From NCBI GenBank assembly GCA_028622995.1, contig JAJQJQ010000006.1, positions 62,001 to 126,000 on the forward strand: a DNA stretch of 64,000 bases, read 5' to 3'. Below are positions 36,201 to 48,200 of the stretch, one piece after another (position 1 is the first letter of the stretch; each line of letters begins with the position of its first letter). The notes under the pieces were generated by a model. It made no database searches. It was not told the DNA's origin and saw only the letters and a list, made by a program, of their open reading frames with translations. A program made the position numbers and the translations under genes. Source of the DNA: Panagrolaimus kolymaensis (lineage: Eukaryota; Nematoda; Chromadorea; Rhabditida; Panagrolaimidae).

Positions 36201-39200
36201 ATTTTTATTTATTCAATTTTTTTTGTTTTCATTTGCTGCAATTTGAAACATTTCTTTTTATTTTTCAAATGGCGATCAACTGTTTATGGCTTTGTCACGC
36301 GGTGACAGATAAGATATTGGTGTCGTCGAGGTTTAGATAGATAGTCCTTGGGAGTTGGTTGCATCTGCTGTAGCTGGGATCTTCCAAATAAAACAAGAAC
36401 ATATTCACAAACGTCTTTATTCAGGAGACACAATTAACAACCAGCACAGACAAACATGTAACACACAACTACTCCTCCAAAGTGAAACAAAAGTAAAGCA
36501 AATACAAGTATGCAAATAGGCTGCCATCTTGCTGGCTGTTTCGTTGCAGGACAAGCAAGAGGAGCGCGAGATTTGAAAGAGAAGAGTAAGTTTGAGGAAA
36601 GCACAGATATATGACATACCGCCACCGCCTCCAAAATGTGTCCTCACATTTTCGTTGAGCATACATACGACCAAACCAAGAGTTGAAACCATTCACATTT
36701 CTAGATCATAGAACATTCTTTCATAACACATTTCTTGGACCAAAGCATCTTTCTCCTTATCGGCATCGACATCAGTACAAGACATTAAGCATAAATGCTG
36801 TCAGGGTTTATCAAGTCTGCATCCAAGATTATTCCTGCGCCATGAGTACCATACGAACTTCACCATCTTCATACCGACCAGCTGACATCATAAGGCTAAA
36901 CAATAGCTACAGGTCCAACAAGAACACTGCTGTCATTAAGCATACATCGAAAAAATCAAGATCATCCATAAGAGCCATCGATCTTCACCATTTTAGAACT
37001 TTACGAGCATCATATTTGATCGGATTACTTCGTCCTCACAAATTCCATAACCATTAAGAACATAACAGCAAGATCATACCAGCAAAGCAAGAGCACATCC
37101 ATTCATCACAAGAACATTTCTTTCTTCAATCGAGTAGTTCTGGCAAGATTATATTGTCTCAACCATACTCCATACCATCAGGAAAAATTCTTATCATCAC
37201 ATTAACAAGAAGCACATAGACGAAATTCATCATCCATAAGAGCCATCGATCATACCATTGTTGAACCATAAGATCATCATATTTGATTGGATTACTTAGT
37301 CCTCACAAATTCCATAACCATCAAGAACATAACAGAAAGATCAAACCATAAAGCAAGAGTACATCCAATCATCACAAGACATTTCTTTCTTCAATCGAGT
37401 AGTTCTGGCAAGTTTATAGTATCTCAACCATACTCCATACCATGAAGAAGAATTCTTATCATCACATCAAGTCATCCGAAACAATATAATTGCTTTCACT
37501 GGAGTTGTCAACCAGCCACAAGTTTTATCGCTTTTGCCATTTCGTTTCCTATCAATGGGTATCTGTGGACTTACTGTCTGGATCTTGAAACCAGTGCAAC
37601 TTTTCGACGAGATTACATTTCTTTTTTTTATCACACAAAAGCATTCATAACACAAGAGCATAACAGCACAAGAGCATTAACAATCCATAGAGTTTTCTTT
37701 ACATAAACAACAGAGTTTCATTTTCACAATTCAATCAGAGTTTTTCCATAGGTTCTTTACCAAGTTCAGATTCTTCATTCCAGTAGTACATCATATTCAT
37801 TGTCGGCTTCTCCATAAGCAGTTCATATTCACGAGGTTGTTTGACTTCGATTCAATCCATAATTCCACGATTGAGATGAGGACCAAAGAGCATTCCACCA
37901 TAACCAAGAGTTCACCAGTATCATCATCATCAAATAGCTCAGCTGTTCCTTTGACTCCATTGGTGCAGCAATTTCATCAAGACAGGATCAGTTGGGTAGG
38001 GCCCTCCATGTCACGCGGTGACAGATAAGATATTGGTGTCGTCGAGGTTTAGATAGATAGTCCTTGGGAGTTGGTTGCATCTGCTGTAGCTGGGATCTTC
38101 CAAATAAAACAAGAACATATTCACAAACGTCTTTATTCAGGAGACACAATTAACAACCAGCACAGACAAACATGTAACACACAACTACTCCTCCAAAGTG
38201 AAACAAAAGTAAAGCAAATACAAGTATGCAAATAGGCTGCCATCTTGCTGGCTGTTTCGTTGCAGGACAAGCAAGAGGAGCGCGAGATTTGAAAGAGAAG
38301 AGTAAGTTTGAGGAAAGCACAGATATATGACAGCTTGTAAAAAAAAAATACATATTTTTAACATATTTGAATAATAAAAAAAAAGCAAGCAGCAAAGCAA
38401 CTAACTCACCCGATGATTTTTTCTTTGAATCTCGATTTGTTGTTGTTGGTCGAAATTGTTATTCATCATTATTTGTTTCATCCTCCTTGCCTTTAGTAAT
38501 CGTCGTGGTAGTGTTATTGGTGGTCCTCTTCGTTTTCGAAGCTTCTTCCTCTGCCTCAAAAAGAAGAGGAGACTCACACTCTCTCCCACGTGTTTCTTTT
38601 TTTTTCTAATTTTTTTTTGATATTTCCAGATGTGAAATATATTTTTTTATTTATTATAATTTTTCTTCTTTCTTTCTTTTGTCGTGTATGTACTTTTAGC
38701 GAGAGAGATAAAAAAAAATGACCATTCCCATATTTTTTCCATTTAAAATTTTTAAAACAATAAATTTTTCGATTTCGCTAAAGTTTTTTTTGTTTTTGTT
38801 TAATTTTCATTCATATTTTTTAAAGTTTTAAAATTTTTTTATTGTTTAGCTTTCTGGCGGCGGCATCTTTGTTTTGATTATTTTTCGTAAAATTTTTACG
38901 AAAAAAAGTAATTTTTTATTTTTTTGAGCATTCTTGCTTCAAATTATGAATTATGGAGCGACGTCTCAATCGACGTCGCTTCCCAACTCCCCAAGAACAA
39001 GCTGCTTTAGTGATTGCTGAAGCAATAAATAATAATAAACATGTAAGTTAATTTGGATCATAAATTATTAAGTCTCCCTTTTAATAATTTTATTTGAAAC
39101 TAAATATGGGAACAAACATATTTATTACAGATTAATTATTTACATAATAAGAAATTTGTGGATCTATAAAATCAATGAACAAATTTTTTCTTTCGCTCTT

Positions 39201-42200
39201 TATTTATTTATGTGAAATCAAATTTTTAAAGGGTTAAACTTTTCTGCTTTTTTTAAAGTCTTGTGTTTCTTTCTGACTTTAAAATCGATTTTATTCTGCT
39301 AATTTTTTGATTTTAATTATCATCAATTTTTTATATATAATTTAATTCCCAGAGAGTATAGTCTCATATCGGACATGTATTTTTTTTTGTCATTCCATTT
39401 TTTAATTTTTTATTAATCAACAAGCTGGTTTCTTATTTTTACAAGCTTCTTACTTACTTACTTTTTTGGGGTATTTTATTGCCCATTTTCAATCTTTGTT
39501 TTTGTTCTTCTGTCTTTCAATTTTCAATGAATTTTAAATAGGGATGGGCAGCGGTGGCTTCGACACTAGTGTTCCCCGCTTTTTTTTTCGTCAAGCCTTG
39601 CAAAAAGGCAAAAAATAAATTTTTTCGGGTTCGAGTTCTCTCATATATTTTTAGACCTAATTTTTTATGTAGATTCCAAATATGTAAATTTTAGTATGGG
39701 CTCTTGTGCAATAATAGCGTCAAATGCGAAAAAAAATGAGTTTTTTGGACTTTTGACCGCCCAATCAATCCCAATCAAACATTTCACTAATACTACCAGG
39801 TGCAGAATTTAATTCTGCATCGAACGTCAAAAATGAAAATCAGGCGCCATCAGGCCCCGAAAAACTTTTAGTCAAAAAACTATTTTTAAATGCGATTTTT
39901 TCTTCACTCAAATATGTATTCATTCAAAAAGTGAGCTTTATTTGTTGCTATAGCGCAGGTGATAGTACCCTTGTCTTTCATACCACAGTTTGAAGTTCGA
40001 ATCCTGTCGGCTTCCTTTAAAAACTTGCTTTCTGAAAAACATTTTTCCTTGTGTTATAAAAACTTTCATACTGACAAAGTTTCATCTTAGAAAAGTTTCA
40101 TCTTAAAAAAGTTTCTTCTTAGAAAAGTTTCATCCTAGAAAAGTTTCATCCTAGAAAAGTTTCATTTTGAAGTGACATTGCTTTATTGTTTCGTTATCGA
40201 AGTTGAACCTGAAAAACCACAATGGATAGGAAAGGCGAGGGTTACGCGAATAAACTAAAAGAAGAATTGTTGGCATTGGGTTTTGATATTGATAGTGATA
40301 TCAATCAAAATCCTCCATTGGAAATCACGAACTTCGTTTATTTTCGTTTACTTAAACTTTTTCCTAATTTATCAGACAGGCGATCCAAACTTTTGCAATT
40401 CATAGGTCTTTCACATTTATTAAATGTCCCAGAAACACTTTCTTTAACCAATTTATCAAATTTTAATAGAGACTTTATTAAAGATCGTGAATCTGCCAAG
40501 AAAAAAAAAGACCGCTTGGAAGTTTTCTATAATAAGCTTGTAGTTTTACCAATATCTAAAACACCGATAGCTGATCAGGAAAGATACATAAAAGACAGCG
40601 ATGAACCGGTACATAAGAAAGGTCGATTCTCAACTTCTTCCATTGTTGTTGAACGCATTTCTCAAGGTTGCCAAGCAGTAAAGGAAGTTAGTTCTCAAGG
40701 ATGCCAAGCAGTAAAGGAAGTTAGTTCTCAAGGATGCCAAGCAGTTAAAGAAGTGACTTCTCAAAGTTGCCAAACTGTAATCGAAAAAATTGATCAAGGA
40801 TGCCAAGTAAATCTTGCTTCCGATACAAACTTAAAAAGACAATTGAAGTATCATAAAGATAAGGCAGAAGAATTGAAAAAAACTAAAAAAGATTTATCTT
40901 CTAATTTATCATCTATTTTTGACGATTATGAATTGGCTTGCGACATTGTTGAGGAGCGGGATGAAACTATTGAAAAACTCAAAGAGGAAAATGCACGGCT
41001 TAAAGATGAACTTATTGAATGTCATAACATTAATGCTGGATTAAACGAACAAGGCAAAAGTGGAGAAAAAGTCTTTGACCTTAAGGATAAATCAGGACGT
41101 ATCAAATTAGAAGTTCAAGCTTGTTTAGGACAGCTTACAACCCAATGTAATGTTGCGCAAAAAAAGGTTCCTATTGTCATTCGCACTGTGTCTGGAATGT
41201 TCGGGATAAAAGTTGAAGGTTTGCCTAGCCGCCGTACTGTTGGACGCTCACTTGATCTTGTAAGAGGTTTAAATTGCCAACAAGCCATTAATGTAATTTC
41301 AAATTGTTCTAATTTTACACTTTTATCAGATGAAACTACAAAACGGCTTCATAAATTACAAACATTTGTCATCAATTGTCAAAAAAATGGCGAAACTTTT
41401 ACTTTTTTCTTGGGAGTTTCTGAAGTTCCTAATAAAAGTGCAGCAAGGGCTTTAGAAGAATTCCAAACTATAATACAATCCATTGCTACAATTGGCGGTC
41501 TTGAAAAAGAAGAGTTCTTTGATAATTTTGTTGTTAAAATTAGAAATTTACTTAGTGACAAAGCAGCCACGCAAAACCTTTTCAACAAACTATTCATCGA
41601 TTATCGTAATTCAGTCATTGAAAAGCTTCCACATCTGAATGAGCCACAAAAAGACGAAGTGAAAAGGGTTAACATATTTTTTTGTCGCTTACATTGCTTG
41701 AATAATTCGACTCAGCGTGTTTTGAATGTTTTTTTGGAACATGAAAAGCTTTGTACAAATAATGAAAATTTAACAGTGCCGACAGTTCTTTATATCATCA
41801 AAGAGTTTTCTCGTTTGTTTGGAAAACGTAGCGCTGCTAAACATGCTTCTGCTGGTATGTATGAAACTTTTGCCGCTGAAAAAAAATTAACTTTTTATAA
41901 AATTGACAGCTTTTTGGGGCATCGTTTCAACATTGCCTATACTATTGCACAAGAAATTCTTTACAATAAAGAACATTTGGCAGAATTCATTGAAAAATAC
42001 GGAGATGGTGACAAGATGCCTGAGCTTAAAGCAGCCTTAAACAACGATTTGATCATTTTACATTTACACATTCTTGCTTTAATCGATGCTTTAATTTGTG
42101 GTCCAATGTGGAGACTAAGTGAAAATTCAGAAAGTATCTTGGAAACTGGAGCTCATGCAATAGCCTTAGTAAACTTTTTAAAACGAGTAATTTGCAATCC

Positions 42201-45200
42201 AATGAGTTTTTTCCTCGGTGAATCACCATTCGATGCATTTCCTGCTTCTTTACCTACAACTCAACAAGGAAAGGAATTCTCAAAAGTTTTAAAAGGTTTA
42301 CCAGCTCCACCATTTGCCACTGAAATTGTCACATTAGTTTCAACAACGTTATTATCTTATTTTGAAAAAGAGTTAGAGCCTTTTATAACTGGAGACTTCG
42401 CTTTTCCTGATTTAGCTTTAGAACGAGAAACAGCTGGTGCACCAAGTAATAACAGAGCTTCTGAAGCTTCTTTTGGTTTAATGGATCATTTAATTTCTAC
42501 AAAGCCTAATATGAAACCAATCAATCTTTCCATTACAACACTTGCATGTAAAAATAAAATGTTTGAATGGCTTGATTCTTTACCAGAAAAAGAACAAGAA
42601 GCAGCTCTTGTTAAAGCTAATGATTCCAAAAAGGTTATTGCTGAAATTGCAAAGGCAAAAAATGAACATCTTGCGAGAGAACTTCAAACACATTTAGAAA
42701 AAAAAGGGCAAGAAAAGGCTGAAAAGGAGCTCCAAATTCGGAAGGACAAAAATAAAGTAGCCGCTCTAATTGAAAAATACAAATTTTGGCGAACACCTCA
42801 AGCAGTTGATTCAGCTATTGAAAAGTTAAAAAAAACCGAAGCTCTAAAAGCTGTTAAAGCAAATTTACTTTATCGAAAAATTGTGTGGACTCCAAAGTTT
42901 GAACAAAAATGGCTTTTTAAGTATTCCCATAAAAATCATACTTTTACGCTTAATGAACTTGTAAATAATTTGAAAACTTTAATTGCTGCTGATTTTATCC
43001 AAGACGAAAATGTGATTCAAGAAGACGACGATGAAATGGAAATTTAATTTGTTTTTACTTTATTTTTTTACTTTTTTTATTAGTTAGTTGTTTTAAAAAA
43101 ATTTCAAAAACCCAAAAAAATATAAAATTGAAAACCCAAAAAAATTTACAAAATAAAAAATCAAAAAAAGCCCGAAAAAATCAACAAAAAAATTTAAAAA
43201 TGGGCATTTTCCCCCTTTTTCCAGATACCTTGACGTGGTTGTGGGGCAGAAACGCTAAGAATTTAGTAGGCCAAAGTCTGGATATAAAATGTTTACAAAT
43301 ATTATTAAAAATTGAAAAATAAAAATTCCAAATTCACTTTTTCTCTCTCAAAAATGAAAAGAAAAAAATCCAAATAAAGGCACTTTTCATGTTGCGCGCA
43401 CGTTTTGCATCAAAAAACAAAGTGTTCCCTCGACGAAGAAAATGAATTTTTTATAAATTTTAATCGCATTTTTCATATATATTTTAATTTACTTTTGTTT
43501 TTTCGTTAATTCAAAAGTTATTTCAATTGAGCTAACGTATCTTTTGAGACAAAAATCAAAAAATTCTATCGATTTTGAAAAAACTGCTGCCCATCCCTAA
43601 TTTTAAACCAATTTTCATGTCACTTAAATTACGTTTTTTTTCTTTTCCAAATCTTTGTTTTATTTTATTTTTTTGCATTTTAAATTTATTTTTTCTTTTG
43701 CCATTTTGTTTCTCTTCCAAAATAATAGCTTCATCTTTTTCTACTTTTTTTTTCACTTCGAAAACTCGAATAATTTATTAGAGTATCAAAAAAAAGTAAA
43801 AACAAAAAATTAATTTTAAATAGAAAACATTTTTATTTTGCATCATTTTTACTGACCGACCCGACTCACTCTAGTCCGCCAGCTGTTATTTAAGAGACTG
43901 ACAGGGTTAACTCGAACAGAACCAAATTGAACTAAACGTTGTTTTTTGTTTGTTTGGCAAATGAGTGATTGTTCGCTTTAGGCAAGCTGCTAGCTAAAAG
44001 TGACTTAAAAATGGACAAAGTCCAATCCCACGGGTCCTTTTGAACCAGAACAAAAAAAAATATTGGACACTAAAAAATGAGTCTATGCCATCAATAATTT
44101 TCTCTCTCTTTTTCTTCTCGAACTTGTCAATATTGTTTAGTTTTGTGGTGTTGAAAAGTGTTTCTATTCTTCTTTTTTTTCTCGTTCAAGTGGAGCTTTT
44201 TTCGTTTAATATTGAAAAAGCTTCAAAAAAAAGAGGCGCCATTCAATTGTTTCCTATTTTTGGTTGTCCTATTTATTTTTATTATTTTTGTTTTAAACTA
44301 TAATTATTAATATTTTTATTCAAAAAAAAACTTTTTATATTCGAAACAAAAAATAAAGGGTTTTTGGCACTTGAAACAAGCTTAATCGGAACGCCTAAAA
44401 ACTCTGGAACTCTTTTGGAACGACGGCCTCTGCCGAAGATTATCTATCAAAAGTTTTTTTTATTTTGAATTTGTCCATGAACTATTTTATTTTATCTAAA
44501 ATTGCTCTAATTTTAAAAATATTCAAATTTTTGCATTTATTTTTATTTTTGGCCTATTTTCATTTTAATTTATCTTTATTGTTTCATTTCCGCTTGTTTT
44601 ATTAAAAAAAGCATGGTATATTTTTATTATTTGGAAGAATTAAGTTCCGACGAATCTTCAACTTCTGATATGTTTTGGGAGCCAAAAGAAGTTCGGGTTT
44701 GTAAATTAACTTTTTTATAATTTGAAATTTAATTAAATTTAAATTTCTGTGAATTCTTTAAAAAAAATCGATTTTGCTTTTCATTTTATTTTTTTTGTTG
44801 ATTTCTTAATTTAATTGACTCTCGTATTTCTGCTTTCATTACGTACGGTTCATTAAGGATCGATGCTGATGGGAAAGAGAATGAGCTATCGAATGATAAA
44901 AAGAAATGGGGAAGAGGAGCGGTGTGTAATTGATATAATTTAAATTTGTAAAGTAAATACGAGAATGTGAGTTTGTTGAATGAATGACAGTGGTCAAAAG
45001 TGAGAATGGGAGTTTAAAAATATGTATGTTTCTTGATAATGGATGAAAATAAACACAAGAAAAACTCATGTCAAAACCCTCAAAAATGGATCTTTTGTGA
45101 TTTTCTTTTTAATACCATTTTTTTCAAAGAAAAATTTGAGAAACATTATGTTGAAAAACATCCATAATATATTTTTAATTATTTTCTAATGTTGCCATGC

Positions 45201-48200
45201 CAAGATTCATCTCAAACACCTGCCGTCCAAGAAAAAGAGAAATCTCACTCATATGAAAAAGAAGCACTGTTTCATCCCTTAATTACCACTGAAAAGAAGA
45301 AGAAAAAAAATAAACTAAAAGCGACGATGGTCACCTTTTTTTCAAGTATCATTTATTTGAAAACAATCTCTTCTCATTGCAATATTAGTTAAAAGCTATT
45401 TCCCATTCGTCTTTTCCGCAAAATCACGATAGCCAGCGAAAAAAAAGAAGTTTTTTTCCCGCTCAAAATTTAAAAAAAGCATTTTTTCTATCAATGAGTA
45501 ATAATCATCCTCACATTGAAAAAAAAAAACAGGACACAAAGTTTTTCAATTTTTTTTCAAGTTTTAAACTTGAAAAAGAAAAGAAACTTGAAGCTTGAAA
45601 AATAACAACTTATCGCCGTCGTCACACAATTTTTTTTTCAGTTGCTTTAAAATTGTTGATTTTATGATTACTCGTTTTTTCTCTTCTCTTTTTATTCTAT
45701 TTCTTACCTCTGGCAACAGCAACTAAAAAAAAAAGGAAACATTTTTATTTCTACCTTCACACTTGCTTACTTTCTTACTCGCTTGCTTGCTTTTTTGCTT
45801 GCGCAGAGAGTTGTTGGTTGGTTTTACCTTTTCATTTCTTCTTTCCACCCGACTTACTGACTAGTTGAGTAACGAAAGAAAGACACTCTTTTTTTTTCTA
45901 TCAACACAAAATGAAAGCACAAAAACAATGTATTTTTTTTAAATTTTATTTTTGTGGTTAGTTAGTTAGTGCGGCCTTTTTTTTATTGTTACAAAAAAGA
46001 AGAGACACAAAAACCAACAACCTCACTCAGTTGCAGCTGTCTGTCACCAACCATACAGGTGTGTGTTCCGTCGTCGTCGTGGTTGTCATTGTTGTTTGTA
46101 AGTGTAAGGGTCCTTCTTCTTCACCATTTATTTTTTTGTGCGCTGCTGTTGTTGCAAAAACAGCAGCAAAAAAAAAAAAGACAAGCAAGCGATGAAAAAG
46201 TAAGCGCGCGCAGGTGATCATCGTCGTCAATCTTTCCTTGCCGCCTTTTACCTTGACTTGTCTGTCGGATGACGACCGACCACAAGCGGCAGCGGCAACC
46301 CCATCATCGAAGACGATGAAAATGAAAATGACAATGAAACCCAAACACGACCAACCAACCATCTTCGTTTTCCACCTTCTTTTTTGATTGCGGTGTGGTG
46401 CAAAATTTTCATCATTTTTTTTTCTTCTTTCCTTAAAATTTTTTTTTCTTTCCATCAAATCAATATAATATAATAATAATAAAAAAATACCATCGCTACC
46501 GCTGCTGATTTTTTTTGCGGTGTGTAGTCAGTCGTTTTTCAGTTTTCGTCGTCGTTGATTGCTACTTCTTTCTTGCGCGTGTGTTTCTTCACACAAGAGC
46601 AGCATAAGAAATAAGCAAAGCAACTCCAACCTCCATCATCGACGAAGGAAGAAGAAGAAAAAAAAGAAGGACCAAAAACGTTTAGGAAAAAAAATAATAA
46701 TAAAAATTTTTACGCGGGAGCGAGCGCGCGCAGGCTCAATTTTTGTTTCTATTTTTTTTTTTTATATGCAATTTCTTTTCTTTTTTTTTGATCGGCGGCA
46801 ATGGTGACGGAATTTTAATATTATTTTATTTTACTTTTTTTCGCGATTAAACAAAAATTTTTTAAATATCTAAAATCAATGTTTTTTAGAACCACACGAT
46901 CAAAATTAAGAAAATAAGAAAGAAAATTAATTAATTTTTTTTAATTTTTCTTTTCTTACGAACGACTTTTTTATATTATTTTTTTTACTTCAGCATTTTT
47001 TCAATAAAAGATTCCTTCAATTCTTTTATTTTTTTGGAACGTCGTCGTCGCAACGCATCAATTTCCTTTTCTACTATATTTTCTTGATTTATTTTATATT
47101 TATTTTTTAAACAAAATCGAAAAATAAAAAAGTGATTTCATATTTCACTTTTTTCATTTGTTTGTTTATTTTTCTGAAATCCAATTCTTTGAAAGTTTTT
47201 TTTTGATTTATTTTTCGATTTAATTTTTTTGTTTACAACGGAATGTAATATTATTTAACTATGGCAAAAATGGCAAGTTTTTTTTTCTTCTTTTATTTTT
47301 TCTTAGTTTTTTTTATTACAAAGAAAAATATTTGCATTTTTTTACGATAAGTTGATGGATGACCGTTACGAGTATTTTTGTTTTTTGTTTTATGTTTGCG
47401 GGAGGTTTGCGTCATTATATGCATGTTTCTTTTTCCTTTTTTCAAAGGAAAATATGCAAATAAGTTATTTGTTTTTTTTTTGTATGAGAGTCAATGAGGA
47501 AAGAATGAATAAATGAGAGTTTTTTTTGTTGTTGCTCGTTGTATGTATTTTTTTATTTGGCATATAAATATGGGGTACTGTGTAATAATGTCTTCTGACA
47601 TGAGTGAAAATTATGGTGGTAGCTGAGAATATTTACGATTTTTTTTGTTTAATTAAAATTTTTTTTTCATTTGATTGAATTTCATTTTTTCCTTTTTCAT
47701 GTTTTTAGTTTTGATTTTATTACACTTTGACTTCCATTGTAATTTTTCTTTTTAGAATAAACATTCATTTTTACTTAATCAAAAAAATATTGTTTTTATT
47801 AAACTTTTCTTTTGATATTTTCTAAAGTCTTATTTCACCTTTGCTATAGCTAGGCGACTCTTATATCAAATCTTTACTTACATTTTTTTTATAAATTTAT
47901 GGTCTCCTTGCGATACTAGTTATTTTCTTTGGTGTTTTATAAGCTTCCGATTATGTACATATGTTTCTTGAATTATATGTACTTTTAAGCTTTTTTCTTT
48001 GTTTTCTTGATATTTTTTTGGTTACTTAAATTAATACTCTTTTAATTCCTTTTACATGGAAGTTTTTTCTTTCTTTAAGCCAATAATTAACAGAAACATC
48101 ATTTTTAATAGGCTGTTAGATTATTTTCATCAGTAGCATCGTTAATTTTTATTTTTCTTATCACAACCAACAACCATTATTTTTTTGTTCTTTATTTTAC

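Larger units (their letters stand above)
36293..38332 (-). mobile_element. Non-autonomous LTR retrotransposon (TRIM-like)
   Basis: Two 324-base direct repeats (36293-36616 and 38009-38332) are identical by eye and begin TGTCA and end TGACA, the inverted termini of LTRs. GCTT flanks the element on both sides (36289-36292 and 38333-38336), a 4-base target duplication. On the minus strand a putative primer-binding site, TGGAGGGCCCTACCCAAC, starts directly after the LTR at 38008-37991, and a purine-rich GGAGGCGGTGGCGG tract lies next to the other LTR (36632-36617), so the element is read on the minus strand. AATAAA lies inside each LTR in that sense (36421-36416). The 1392-base interior has no gag or pol frame. 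Base composition is far richer in GC than its surroundings. Confidence 0.85.
39539..43599 (+). mobile_element. hAT-like DNA transposon, apparently complete
   Basis: The 4061-base element has 14-base perfect terminal inverted repeats, TAGGGATGGGCAGC at 39539-39552 and its complement at 43586-43599, flanked by the 8-base duplication ATTTTAAA. Eight-base duplications and termini of the form (C/T)AGGGATGGGC are typical of hAT elements. Inside is one uninterrupted 941-codon frame (40222-43047). The 680-base leader contains a tRNA-like stretch and six 16-base repeats. It lies in the same orientation as the host gene, inside its largest intron. Intact ends and frame suggest a young and possibly active copy. 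Confidence 0.9.

Noticed and set aside
36417..36692. Overlapping minus-strand frames in and beside the LTR, repeated at 38150-38400
   Set aside because: They lie inside the LTR copies, overlap in several frames and show no gag, protease or polymerase motifs.
47257..47275. ATG GCA AAA ATG GCA A|GT as a further first exon
   Set aside because: It would leave the wrong phase for the acceptor at 50867 and the donor is poor.
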